From Nissolia schottii (taxonomy: Eukaryota > Streptophyta > Magnoliopsida > Fabales > Fabaceae): a stretch of DNA of 64,000 bases. The stretch is taken from contig QANU01054614.1 of assembly GCA_003254905.1 (NCBI GenBank), positions 52,606-116,605 on the forward strand, given 5' to 3'. Under the pieces are notes generated by a model. It had not been told where the DNA came from and ran no database searches. It worked only from the letters and a program-made list of their open reading frames with translations. This document shows, in pieces, positions 1 through 12,604 of this stretch. A program made the translations under genes and the position numbers. Numbering within the stretch: the stretch's first letter is position 1; each line of letters starts with the position of its first letter.

Positions 1-1462
1 CCATATAAAGTTTGCACAATTCTGCAGTACATCAAATTCTGCATTTTTATGCATTTGTGATACACAAATAATGATTATATTACACAATCTAATATTTAAC
101 AATATAGTAAATAAAAATTCAATTTGTGTCAACAAATTATAGTGTTTTATGGATTATTTGTTGAAATGTTGAGAATGTGCCAAAATGCACATCATCTCCC
201 TTAACAAAAACATTTCTATGGCCCTGTGAATAATGTTTGCACATATGTTCACTTAATGTTTGCACATACACCCATATAAAGTTTGCACATTTTATTTTCT
301 GTGTTATAAAACTTCAGAACACTGTAATTTCACAGCAACGTCACCAAATCAAAAACTCTCCATGAAATTCATCAAAAAATGACGAAAAATTGCCACAGAT
401 TCTTGTTTTATCATTTTCGATTACTAACTAAATGAGATTACGATTGTATACGCTTTGATTGTGGAATTGCACTTGCGACTTTGATTTCCATGAAGCTTTG
501 TGGTTTCCATGGAGCTCGTATTTTGGTTCAGAGGAGGACAGAGGATGCCGATGACGACGACGACGACGATGAGAGGTTGAAGACGATGGGTGAAAACGAC
601 GACGAGAACGAGTTTAGGATTGGGCGCGCGCGTTGTGTATAGTTATACGCTATACGTATAATTATCATTAATTGTGCATAAAAACGTATAAAAGACTGGT
701 GTATATACGGGTGTATGGTTTATGGGTGTACATGAAGCATTTCTGATAACTTTATTCAAATTAAGCTTAATTAATTATATCAATTCATTAATTTTTTTCA
801 TCATTATTCATTACATTTTTAATAAAATATTAGCCATTTTCTAAATTTATATGCTAAAATTCTTGACTCTTTTTAGTTTTTATTTATTTATTTATTTATT
901 ATTCTGTTTTTTTAAACTAAATAACTAATTAAAAATTACTATAAAATAAATTTTAAAATTTTCTTTATCGAACTAGTAAAAATTTACTAGACTTTTATAT
1001 TGATAGACTTCTTATTTTACTTTAATTTCTTTAAAATTTTATTCATTTTTATAATATAATTTGTAATTGAAGTCACAACTCATATTATAACTTCTTAAAA
1101 AAAATAGAAAGAATATATTTTTATTGTGAGTAAATAATTTATTGAAATATTTAGAGAAATGTTTTGTTGGGTTTTAATGCCATGGATTGGGCTTTGAAGT
1201 CTGCTTGATAGAAGATGAAAAATAGTTGGGCACTTTTTTTATGCTGTGTGTGTGAACCTGGCAGTAGGGCACAAGTTTTGTTTAGTGAATCCTATGCACT
1301 TTGAGTTGTTGTACCGCCGATTTGTGCAGTGAGAGGGAAAAAGAAAAGATTGTGAAAAAGAGTGAATGTCCTTAGCACCACTAAGAGAGAATTTGTGCGA
1401 GTGTTTTGATTTGAGAGATCTGTTGTTAGGTGTGAGCGATTGTATTTTCGTTGAAAAATTTA
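1..1462. other. AT-rich intergenic sequence, no gene seen
   Basis: No open frame here resembles a known protein. Positions 240-300 repeat a short phrase built on TTTGCACAT. Positions 545-600 hold a GAC/GAT-rich microsatellite followed by a short GC-rich patch, which could be the worn 5' end of a gene but is too short to support one. The remainder is poly-A/T-rich filler typical of plant intergenic DNA. Confidence 0.6.
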
Positions 1463-2193
1463 GGGTATGTTTGGAATCAAACAAGATGAAAAATGATTTG
1501 ATTTGTAAATTAATTCTTATGTTTAGTATATTAAGAAAGGGGAATTAATTAGATTTTTTTAAATATATGGGAATTCAAGTTGTTTATACTACGAATCATA
1601 TTATTTTTGGAAGGATTTTTTTGAAATTGAATTCATTTTAACATAAAAAATTATTTTATCTATATTCAACTAACTAAATTTACAATGTCTACCACTCTCA
1701 TCAAATCAAACTTATTAGTATAAAAAAGTATTTTACTCTTATTTTTTTTTCCAAAAATATTTTTTCTCAAAGAAATTTTTCAAAAAAATTTTTTTTTTGC
1801 AAAAATGTTTTATTCTAAAAAATAATTTTTAGAAAAATTCCAAACAAAACTTTTTGAGGAAAATATATTTTTTTAAAAAAATTTTAAAACTTTTTTTCCA
1901 AATTGTTTTTCAAAAAATAACAAAAAATATTTTTTTAAAATAAAAAGATATATTTCTTTTCAAAAAATACAGGTTTTTTAAAAAGAAAACTTAAGTCCTA
2001 TGTTAATAAGGATAAAAATGTAAATTAATCAAACAAAATGAAATTGATTCATGTTTTAATGAATTTCAAATATGGTAATTGATTTCTAAATTAGTTTCAT
2101 TATCATCTTATGTAATTAGTTCCAAATATGATAATTAATTTACAATTCTAATCAATTCAAATCATTTCTCATTTCATTTGATTCCAAACGTCC
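1463..2193. mobile_element. MITE with about 40 bp terminal inverted repeats
   Basis: The left end (from 1463, GGGTATGTTTGGAATCAAAC) is matched in inverted orientation by the right end (2150-2193), with similarity extending about 40 bp inward. The interior is very AT-rich and has no ORF. Flanking trinucleotides are TTA on the left and TAA on the right, which would fit a PIF/Harbinger-type duplication only imperfectly. Superfamily is therefore uncertain; the inverted ends are clear. Confidence 0.6.
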
Positions 2194-3257
2194 TAAGTGT
2201 ATTTATTCGTGAAGTTCTAGATGTAGGTAGTGAAAGCCAAACCACGTTAATATTTTCTATGTTCTTTTTCTTTGATTCTTTGCTCTATTTGTGTGGCTGG
2301 GAGATTTTTTTTTCCGAACATGTTTTACTGCGTTACAAATGTTTTATATGTTAATTTCGATGCAAATAATCAGCAACAACGTAGAATTAATTAAGAAATA
2401 TAATATAGAAATTCAAAAAACTTTAATTCTTAAAAATATAATCTTTTATTAACTATTTTTTTTAAAGATAACTTTAGAATTAATATATTATATGTCATAA
2501 TTTACGAAAAGCTAAAATATAGTAATTTAACTCATTATTATATCAGTAATATTTTATATAATCACAATTAAGATGGTCTACTTATTTATTTATATTGGAT
2601 TATGGATTAAAGTTGTTTATTTGAGTCTTTTTAAGAAAAAAATGGTTTTTTTTAGTTAAAAGACTTTTTTTTTCTTTTTTGATATAGTGAAGTTTGTCAC
2701 ACCGTGTGATGAAGAAGTGACGATGATACATCACACATATGGTTTCGCTACGCGATTTGTTAAGGAAAAGAAGAGTTCTTTTGAGAACTTCCTTCAAAAA
2801 GAAAGCAAGTGACAATTGCAGCAAGAAGGATGAGATATCACAAGGTGTTTCTTTTTTTATGAGAGAGTGAGGGATGGATGATGAATATGTCGATGGAGTT
2901 GTGAACGGGTCGGTGAAGGAAATAAAAGATCGCCATTGAGAATTTGGCTTGTGGTTGACATAAGGGAAAATTCTCAATTAAGTTTGGTGAGACTTAGAAA
3001 ATTAGTTCTCTAGTGATCTCCACACCATTTTATCATAAAAGGATGAATGAAAGTAAACAAGGTAATGACTTGGAGGCGTCAGCTAAAGAAAGAACAAAAA
3101 GGTTTTCAAGAAAACGACTTGGAAACTTAAAGAATTTTCAAAGGAAAACTCAAGGGGAAATGCGTTCACTTTTAATGTAATTGGGATTTGAATGGCTAGG
3201 TTTGGGGCTTCTAACTTACAAGGGAAACTAAAACATATTTGAGAGAAGGAGCTTGTG
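2194..3257. other. Intergenic stretch, no gene recognised
   Basis: A 125-codon open frame on the minus strand (2600-2977) is of biased composition and has no recognisable domain, so I do not call it. No RNA gene or clear transposon end was seen. Confidence 0.5.
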
Positions 3258-4175
3258 CAATCGTTATATTACTAATTAAGTGTGGAACAAATCATGAATA
3301 GATATTAAGCGCAAGAACCTCCAATTAATCCTAATCTAGAGTTACCGCATGCAAGATATTAAGAAAACTACTCGTCCATGGGTGGAGGATTAAGGCTCAT
3401 AATAATAAAATAAATGCAATAAAAATTCAGACCTGAAGAAAAGATAAAAACCTCAAATAAATCGATGGCGAGAAATGAGTAAAATTGTGCAAGAATCCAA
3501 AAGTGCTGACAAAAGCTTCAACGATCTTCAAACCTAAAGAGACTGATTAAATAGCACTAAGATCGACCTATGTTGCTGTGAAAATAGAGAAAGTAATACA
3601 GGAAAGAGATATGATGCCAATTGTGTTCACCCTATGTCTATTTATAACATTTGAGGTCCAATTTTAGGGTTTCAAACTTTTGGGGCAAAATTTTGGTCTC
3701 AGACTCACGTTGTAGCGACAAAGAGCATTAAACGCGCTCCAGCGCATAAAATGGCGCTCCAACGCATAAGCTTTAGGCGTTCCAGAGCATAAAAATGCGC
3801 TGGAGCGCATATCCAAATGCGCTGAAGCACATATCCAAATGCGCTGGAGTGTGTATGCAAACGCGCTGGAGCGTGTATCTGAACGCACTGGAGCACGTAT
3901 TCGACAGTCTTCTGTTTCTTTTTGTGCTTTTTTCATCTATTCCTTGCTCTTTTTGCTCTCCTTCTTGCACTAACACTCGATTACCTATGATTCTAACAAC
4001 TCAAACACAAGATGTTAAACACATAGGTTACTCGAGACAATTAAAATCACTCAAAAACGGTGCTTAAACTATAGTTTTCTCAATAATGCTCATAAAAGGA
4101 CAATTATGCGAATCTTATCACTCAGCCATCAATATCACATAATTCTAGGCTACAATGCTCAATTATGGAGTATAA
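3258..4175. repeat. Non-coding dispersed repeat, copy A (empty hAT target site)
   Basis: This block is collinear with 4752-5512 plus 9309-9410 (copy B). Shared landmarks include the phrase CTCCATGGGT at 3377 and 4869 and a long well-conserved stretch at 3981-4080 and 5412-5512. It has no coding capacity. At 4071-4078 it carries ATAGTTTT once, exactly where copy B is interrupted by the hAT transposon. The left end appears truncated relative to copy B. It may be a piece of a non-autonomous retroelement; the family was not identified. Confidence 0.7.
3728..3905. repeat. Array of about eight GCGCTGGAGCGCAT-like motifs
   Basis: About eight degenerate units of roughly 20-22 bp follow one another. 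The first three read GCGCTCCAGCGCAT-like and the rest read GCGCTGGAGCGCAT-like, so the core switches orientation within the array. Each core is itself nearly palindromic. The sister repeat has only a couple of different, GC-rich motifs at the corresponding place (about 5265-5340). Confidence 0.75.
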
Positions 4176-5964
4176 AAATGTCGAATGAAATCCCTCTATC
4201 AATGCCCTAGTTCATTGCATGAGGGCATCGACACACACCAAAATGTCATAATTGTAGTGCATAATTAAATAATAATTTATAAAGCTAAGCAAACCCCAAA
4301 AACGTAGTAAAGGGAGATAACCTAGGTCGTCTCTCAAGGAAGCAATCAAAACCAATTAAAGTAAACTGGGGGTTTAAATTGAGTGAATTTGATTGGAAGA
4401 AATTAACAATTAAATAAAAGCAATATCCCGCATATGGTTTTTCACAGATTAAGGATTAATTATCATTGGTTCCTCAACTAATTATTCATAAAAGGGATGT
4501 TGTTTCATTAGTTACAGATCTCCAACTAATGCGCAATTTAATTAAAAGATTATAATCGTCAATCCCTTAAGCATTAACTAATATAGCAATTAATAGCTAA
4601 GATCTCCACATCAAAAACATATATTTATTATATTCCCAATTGCACAACATAATCAAATCTGACTAGTTCCCAACAGTTCCCTAATTCTAATTTAATAAAT
4701 CCTATAATTGTCAAGATCTATTAATTTAGAATTAATCCTAACCAATAACATGCAATCACTACATTATTAATTAGAAGTGGAAAGAGTTATAAATTATCAT
4801 GAAGCATAGAAACTCCAATTAATCCTAATCCTAGAATTACCACATGCAAGATATTATGAAACTACTCCTCCATGGGTAGAGGATAAAAACTCATAATGAT
4901 AAAATTAAATATTAGAAACAGATCTAAAAATAATAAAGAACCTAAATTAGAAATAAACGAAAGAAACGAGTCGAACACTAAAGAACTCGAACGCGACCGT
5001 GGTAGCTCCAACAATCTTCGAACAAAAAAAAAACTATCTAAGCATCACTAACAACGACCTACGATGCTGAAAAAATAAAGAAAAAATGAACAAAAACTAA
5101 TCTAAGAGGCAGAGTATAAAGTTGTGTGAAGTTCTGTCAAGTTGTCTGTTAAGTTCTATTTTCACCCTCTGTCTATTTATAACTTCTTGGGGGTCAAGAA
5201 ATTAGGGTTTTAGGTCCTGGTGGCAAAAACTAATGATCAGACACGCACTGCAACGACATAGGCATTATTGGGCATTGCAGTGCCTCGGTCTTGCTTGGGC
5301 GCTCTAGCACTTCCACATACACTCTAGCGCGCTTCCGAAAGCTGTCCGCTCCTTTCTATACTTTATCTTTCCTTCCTTAGCTCCTTTTTTGCCACTTCTT
5401 ACATCAATACTTGATTACCTGTGATTCTAATAACTCAAACACAAGATGTTAAACGCATAGATTACTCAAGACAATTAAAATCACTCAAAAACGGTGCTTA
5501 AACTATAGTTTTTAGGGGTGAACATGGGTTGGATCTGACCTGCAGACCCGCCGATCCGACCCAACACAACCTGCTCGGGTTGGGTCAGTGGGTCAGACCC
5601 AATGAATTCGCCATGTTATGTAGGTCGAGTCGCAGGTCTATATTTCTAAACCCGACCCCAACCCAACCGGCCTATATATATTAATTAAGCAATAATGATA
5701 ATATTAAACTTTAAGCAATAATAATAATATGCAATAACCCTGCGACCTTCAGTACTTCAGAAATCAAAAAAAATTTCTGAAGTCTCCTTGCTCATCTGTT
5801 CGTCCTCCTTCCCCATCTCTTCTCTGCGGCTGCGCTGCCTCTTCATCTTCCCCATTTCTTCACCTCTCTTCCTACGTTTGTTGGCTCCCCTCCATCGCCA
5901 CCCCTCGTTTGTTGGCTCCCCAGCTCGTTTGTATCTAGCCGCCTCCCCTTCACGTTTGTTTCTC

Positions 5965-6095
5965 ATCGCCTCAGCTTTTCGTTCGTCCCTTGCAGCCGTG
6001 TTCGTGTCTCGCCGCCTCAGCTTCGCGTTTATATCTCACCGCCTCAGCTTCGCGTTCGTCTCTCGCCACCTCAGCTCCGTGTTCGTCTCCATCAG
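5965..6095 (+). repeat. Tandem repeat in hAT leader
   Basis: About four copies of a roughly 30 bp unit with core CGCCTCAGCTTCGCGTTCGT lie in the CT-rich leader between the left end of the hAT element and its transposase. A shorter repeated phrase, CGTTTGTTGGCTCCCC, precedes them. This is probably transcribed leader or promoter sequence of the element. Confidence 0.65.
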
Positions 6096-6334
6096 GTTTA
6101 ATTTGATTTTTCCTAATTTTAACCTTAATTTTGAATTTTGATTTTCCCTAATTTTAACCCTAATTTCCTTTTCAATTTCCTTTCCATCTTCTTCTTCAAT
6201 GTTNNNATAAGCTTTCTGTTGATATTAAGAATGTGGTTTGTGAGCTTTATTGAGTTTTTTCAATATGTCTTAACTGATTTGTGATTCTTATTATACTCGT
6301 TGGGTTGTTTTTGCTTGTTTAGGTTGTCCAAATT

Positions 6335-8622
6335 ATGACAAATGAAACTCAAGGAAGTGGCAATCAAGTTGTTGGGAATCAAGTTGCTAGCAATCCTGAT
6401 CATCCTCAATCTTTGATTCCAGCCTTAACTCCAAGTGAGAGACAACATGAGGAAACCGTAGCAGCTTCTGAGTCGGCTTTACCTCCATCAGTTGCATCCG
6501 ATACTACTAAATCTTCAAGTAAAAGAAAAGCTAGTTCTAGTAATATTGCTGCCTGTTGGGACCATTTTACTCTAGATCGTGCACAAGGTGTTACTTTTTG
6601 CAATTATTGTGGTAAGGTATATGCTTATGCTAATGGTAAAAGTCATGGCACTACTAACCTTAATAAGCATATGAAAGTCTGTGCAAAACACCCTGATAAT
6701 GTTGATAAGAAGCAAAAGACAATTGTTCTCGGCAAGTCAAGTGATGATGAGACTGTGTCTATGAAACTTGCTGAATTCAGTCAAGAAAAATGTAGGGAAG
6801 CACTTTGTAGAATGATAGTTGTTGACGAGCTTCCCTTCAAATTTGTTGAGAACAATGGGTTTAGCGATTTCAGTAGCACTAGTACACCACGATTTAAAAT
6901 TCCTAGTCGTATGATAGTTGCTAGAGATTGCAAGGAATTGTTTGAATTTGAAAAAATTAAACTGAAGTCTATTTTGTCGTTAAACTAACAAGTTGTTTCC
7001 CTAACAACCGACACATGGACTTCAATTCAAAATTTTAATTACATGTGTGTGACTGGTCATTACATTGATGAGGGATGGGTTTTGCAAAAGAAAATATTGA
7101 GTTTTGCATTGATTTCTGATCATAAGGGTGACACTATAGGGCAAGATTTAGAGAATTGCCTAAAAGATTGGGGTATTTGCAAGATTAGTTCTGTAAATGT
7201 TGATAATGCCACTGCAAACACCTCAGCTTTTAACTTATTTGTTAAGAGGTATGAGTCATTGGAATGGTACTTCGGTTCTAGGAGGGGCGTATATGCATAT
7301 GAGATCTGCTACTCACATTTTAAATTTGATTGTTAGTGATGGATTGAATATGAAGGAAATGGTTGTTGCCATCCAAAAAATTAGAGCTGCTTATAAATAT
7401 GTAAGGTCATCGCCATCTAGGTTGGTATGTTTTCAAAAGTGTGCTAATGATTTCAACATAGATAGTAATCAGAAGCTAGTTCTAGATGTGCCAACTAGGT
7501 GGAATTCGAGTTATTTGATGTTGAATGTCGCTCAGAAGTTTCAGGGAGGTTTTTAGACGTCTTGAGCATGTGGATCCGGCTTTTGGGGCTGTTCTTAGTG
7601 GTGAGGGAGGAACTCCTAATCACGATGATTGGAAGCGCGCAGACATCTTTATTCAGTTTTTGCATATCTTTTATGATGCTACACTCTGGTTTTGTACTTC
7701 ATTGCATGTTAGTTCATGTCAATTCTTCCATAACTACTTTGGTTGAATGGTCTAAAAGTGGGTATTCACTCTTGCAGAAAATGGCTGGTATTATGCAATC
7801 AAAGTTTGATAAGTATTAGGATGCACAGGGGAGTTTGAATTTAATATTGCTAGTGGTTGTATTTCTTGATCTGCGATACAAGTTAGATTATGTTGAATTT
7901 TGCTTGGTTGAAATGTATGATCATGGTAGCACCAATGTCAAGTCCAAGGAGATAGTGGGGAAATTGAAAGACTTGATTTATAAGTTGTATGCCCAGTATG
8001 AGAGAACTAGTCCAATCCTTACTGATGTGCGCGGTTCTGTTGCATCTTCTAATGTTGGATTAGGGTCTCATGATGGAAATGCTGATGTTAGTAGTGCTGG
8101 TCCTGTTGGATTGCCTAAACCTATCCCATCATTTAAAGATAGGTATAGAATTAAAGCAAAACAAAGGCAAGGTGACACAAAAAGGAATGAGTTGGAGAGG
8201 TACTTCGAAGATGAAGTTGTCATTGTTGACGATGGTGAGGATTTTGACATTTTAAAATGGTGAAAGGGAAAGACAACCAAATATCCTATTTTATCTCGCT
8301 GAGCTAGAGATATTTTGGCTATTCCAGTGTCTACGGTATCATCGCAGTCTGCTTTTAGCACTGGAGGTAGAGTGCTTGATCCTTACCGTAGTACGTTAGC
8401 TCCCGCCACAATGGAGAACTTGATTTGCTTGCAAAATTGGCTTCTTCAATATAAAGAGATGGGTCGACAAGTAGATGAAAAAGGTATAATTGTTTCTTAA
8501 TTTTTTAATTTTGTTTATTTTTTTTTGTATATTAAATGTTGAATTTGCATCATTGTATTTTTGTAGAAGTTTTAGAGCTTGAAGAAATTGAGATTGATAG
8601 AATTTTATTGACCCATCCATGA
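6335..8622 (+). pseudogene. hAT transposase (BED finger, RNase H-like, C-terminal dimerisation domain), broken
   Basis: The first frame (6335-6988, 217 codons) has a Ser-rich N-terminus and then a BED zinc finger: CWDHF, CNYCGKVYA, and the distal NLNKHMKVC, at residues 75-125. Downstream pieces continue in shifting frames with typical hAT phrases: SLTTDTW near 7000, LDVPTRWNSSY near 7490, LDLRYKLDYV near 7865, and the dimerisation segment SAFSTGGRVLDPYRS near 8350. A short intron (about 8482-8565) precedes the final exon, ending TGA at 8622. Breaks: TAA at 6986-6988, TAG at 7817-7819, TGA at 8261-8263 and 8300-8302, and three single-frame shifts near 7260, 7545 and 7740. The TAG and first TGA sit where a Trp codon is expected, suggesting G-to-A decay. 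It is of the plant RICESLEEPER-like type and cannot make a full protein. Confidence 0.9.
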
Positions 8623-9410
8623 GGTAAATGTATTTGTGTTTACCATTCTTAAATTTGTACTTTTGAATTTAATATTTTATCTAAACACTTACTAACAATT
8701 ATTTATTCATTTGCAGTGGATCTACAAACTCAACCGCAAAAGGTCGCAAAATAAAATGTTGAAAAAGAGCTCCCATGTTATGTATTTGTGTTTTTGTTAT
8801 GTATTTGTGACTTTGTGTCTTTGTGTTTTTGTGCTTAAAGACTTTATGGATTATTATGGATTATGGATTAGGGTTTATGGATTACTATGGATTATTATGG
8901 GTTTGTGCTTATTAGGGATTATTGTGGGTTTATGCTTATAGACTTTATGTTACATTGACAATTGCATTGATATTACTTTTAATTTTGAATTGTTAAAATA
9001 TGGTTGTTTTAAATTGAAAAAATAGATTTTTTAATTTAAAAAATAGGTGTCTATTTTTTGAAAAAATAATAGCTTTTTTCCTATTAAAAAATGGATTTTT
9101 TAAACAAGAAATTGAATTTTTTTAAAAAAATTAGTTCGAAAAAAAAAGAGGGTGAGTCTCCCGCTAACCTGCCTAACCCAATCCGACCTAGGCGGGTGAC
9201 GGGTACCCGTAGAAAAAATGGTGATTTTACCCGACCCGACCTGCTGGTAGGCGGGTCGGATCAGTGACATGGGCGGGTCCGACCCGACCCGACCTATGTT
9301 CACCCCTAATAGTTTTCTCAATTATGCTCAGAAGAGGACAATATGCGGAACATATCAATTAATCATCAAAATCGCATATTTTTAGGATGCAATGTTCAAT
9401 TATGGAATAC

Positions 9411-11181
9411 TAGGCATGCAATATTTAAGTGTGTGGGAATTCAATGGGAGCCACTTGTGCACCTATCTTATCCTCTACAATTACATATATTGCATGGTTT
9501 TTATGCACAATAAATGTTTTCCGTTATCTTGACCCTTTTATACAAATTGTGCAAAAGATAGATAAATGTACATTTTAGGTAATTTTTATGATCAGAGCTT
9601 ATGCATGTGACATTCCTTTCTTGTTAGTGATATTTTGTCACATGCTCTGGTCTCAAAAGGGAAAGGAAGGAAACTTGGGTCCATTGGAAAAGCAAAAGGA
9701 GGTTGAAAGATGAGCTTAGCTTTTTGAAGTTGCTCGCTACAACGATCACCCTTATTGTAGCAAGCTATACTTGTATAGATACATCAGGGCATGAAAAGAC
9801 CACTAAGGGCAGTCATCTCATCTAAAAACAAATGGTCAAATCTCGAACAATAGGACACATTTCCATTATTACTACTCTCATTTTACATTTTCTAGCTTTT
9901 CTTAGATTTTAGGTCAGGTTAGAATAGGGATTTCATTTTCGTTCTCTATTAATTTCAATTTCAATTTCAATCTTGTAATTATGGAGTACTTGTACTTGGC
10001 TCTAGTCAAGGAAGATCTTGAGCTCTTGGGTTGTTAATTGAAGTTTGGTTTGCTTTCTATTTCCCTTCTTCTCCATCTTTAACTTTTGCAATTTTGTTGA
10101 ATGATATTGATGCGTGATTGTGTTGGTTTGGATGTGGTTAATTGAATGTCAATTTAGCCAATTGATATGAACTTAGCTGAATTGAGAATTTTCTAGGACT
10201 AGCATCTAGGTTGCAATGATATTGAAATCTATATGCATGATTTGGGGAACTAATCGATGATTTATATTTTTTGTATCGGTGTTAAGATAAATTTTGCATG
10301 TTCACTTAAAGGAAATGAAATTAGGTGTCGATTGAGGCCTAGGTTAATGCAATTGGTTGTTATATTAGCACGAGTAACATAGGATTCAAGATTTTGAGCA
10401 ATCTATGGTTGTGTCGCTAATTGAATGCATGGTGATTGCCACGAGAATTGTGGGGTTGTAAGTCACAGTCGCGCTCATAACCCAAATTAACTGCACACCA
10501 AGTGTTTACAGTAATGTGCATCGATGATTGTGCTCATTAGTCTTGAGTGAACCCTTGTGCTAATGTCTCCTTAATTATTCTTAGGCATAGGTTTAGCTTA
10601 ATGACCAACAAACCCCCCATTCCTTAGTTAGATAATAAGTGACATACAAGACTAGAATCATTTTGTATTATGGTTTCTTGAATGACAACCTAAGTCTTAA
10701 ACCTACGTTATAGCTATTAATTTAGGGTTAAGCTTAGTTCTTTTACAAATTGATTATTTGACAAGAGTTGTTAGATCCTAACAACATCTAGAAAAAACTC
10801 TTTCAAGATGTGTGCCTATTTAAAAAGTAAAAGAAATTTAAAAATAAGGTAAATTACAATGACATTGCTTGAGGTTTATCAAAATTGCATTCCACCCCAA
10901 ACTAGAGCCAAAATTGTATTCAACCTCTTGAGGTTTACTTGCGCTCCACCCCCAAAGTAGAGCCAAAATTGCACTTTACCTCACTTAAGTGAACTGTTAC
11001 ATGTCTATATTTATTGTATTTATGGGTTTTGACCTTGCTTTTTCATGGCAGGAAGTTTTCCCAAATATCACCAAAAAGATTATTTTCTCCTTCAAAATTT
11101 CATACTTTTAAACATAAATTGAAACAGAATGAGTATCCATCTATTTTAATTTAACTATCCAATATTTAACAACTAAACATA
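9411..11181. other. Repeat-derived intergenic sequence, no gene
   Basis: No ORF of note. Positions 9900-10790 resemble the non-coding part of a long plant LTR (T-rich leader, ATTTCAATTTCAATTTC phrase near 9955), but I cannot find both ends. Positions 10850-11000 hold a short internal repeat in which AGAGCCAAAATTG occurs twice. Confidence 0.45.
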
Positions 11182-12604
11182 TAGGGTGAAGTCCCAATTT
11201 AGTCCCCCAAGAAAACACCATTGCCCTATGTAAAACCTCCCAACAAAAAAAAAATGCACCATTAGTCCCTCACCATTTCACAGTACCTTCCTCAGCTCCT
11301 CACATTTTCAAATGTTGCCTCGTTAATCTCTCACCTTCCTTCTAATTTCTTCAGGTGAAGAGCTAACAGAGATGTAACATCCCGCTCCTTCCCTAGTGAA
11401 AATTTCCCCAATTAATTGTTCGTAGAGCATCCTGAATAGGTTAACATGTAGGGATTAATATAAATTTATCCATCTAGTTTCTCGAAACTCTGATGACACT
11501 CAAAGGGTTCCTCGTGACCCTTAGAATTGGGTGAAAAAATCAAACTGACGGAAAAACGGAGCTCCACTCATTTTCAGACGATTCTGCAGATACTAGAACA
11601 GTCCCGTTTGGCCCCGTTTAGCCAGTAGAACTAAGCAGTGGGCCCTAATCTTGGGAAATCATACCTTATGGGTGAAAAGATGATAAAACCCCTAGAGTTA
11701 ACCCCGGACCGTTACTAGGAAGCTTTGGCGATCGCGAAAACGCTAGCAGAACGGCCCCGTTCGGACACTGACGAGAGATAACGGGTCAACGGTATATGTG
11801 AAAAATACTCCTCCGGAGAAAAATTCACAAATGCCTTGAAGTAATTATACCTTTAGGTAGAGGGGAATTAGAGGATTGCGACGGTATAAGTGGAATATTT
11901 TTCAGACGACAGTGTGCGACGTACCGGGACTGCGAACGACCAAAAACGAGTGAAACGGGACCGAGTGGGCCCACACCTGCATTGAACACGTGATTGAATC
12001 AGATTCCAAGGACAAATAATTAAAAATTCAATTACTATTCATTGATTTGACCTTTGAATTATCTTTTGAATTAATTAATTATTAAAGAAAATAAAAAAGG
12101 TCATTTTGGTAATTTTGGCAAGGGGCAAAAGGGTAAAATTGGGGGGCAGATCCTTGGCTATAAATAGCCCTTCCCATTCAGAATTTTTACCAAAAAATTG
12201 CAAGATTACTGAAACTCTGCCCAAAAATCGTTCGGTTCGGGAACTCTGCTGGAACACTGCTAGAATCAGGAAACCGGTTCAGGCGGCGATTCACCCAAGG
12301 ATCCCACATATCTTCCACCCTCTCCAGCCTTCTTCGCAGCCCAAGAAAGTGGGTAAACTTGGTTTGCTCATCTCCTTGGAGCTTATGTTTGCTTATGCTT
12401 GAACTTGATGACTATGTAAACTATGATGAATGATGGTAGAAATGTAATGCTAGGACTTAGGAGTGATTCTGAAGGGTTTTGTGACCTGGACTAGATAGGA
12501 TTTTAATGATTGGAAAATGTGTGAAAACCTCAAGAAGGATCCATGGACAAAGGAGGAAGAGAAAAGAAAGAAAACCATGCATTCGGTTTCAGCCTCGCCC
12601 AGGT

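Larger units (their letters stand above)
5513..9308 (+). mobile_element. hAT superfamily DNA transposon (3796 bp, probably inactive)
   Basis: The terminal inverted repeat is TAGGGGTGAACAT at 5513 and its complement ATGTTCACCCCTA ending at 9308. A perfect 8 bp target duplication, ATAGTTTT, flanks it at 5505-5512 and 9309-9316; 8 bp is the hAT hallmark. Subterminal regions at both ends are dense in GGGTCGGGTT-like motifs, the usual hAT transposase-binding architecture. The interior carries a BED-finger, hAT-dimerisation transposase with several disruptions. Three unresolved bases (6204-6206) lie in its leader. The paralogous empty site in copy A (4071-4078) confirms both ends. Confidence 0.95.
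4176..9410. repeat. Non-coding dispersed repeat, copy B, interrupted by a hAT element
   Basis: From 4752 this copy matches copy A up to 5512, is interrupted by the hAT transposon, and resumes at 9309-9410. The 4176-4751 part is present only here and contains the phrase AACCTAGGTCGTCTCTCAAG near 4330, which I associate with repeats seen in many dicots. No protein-coding frame belongs to the repeat itself. Confidence 0.6.

Noticed and set aside
2600..2977. 125-codon minus-strand frame
   Set aside because: Lysine/phenylalanine-rich translation of AT-rich sequence without similarity to a known family.
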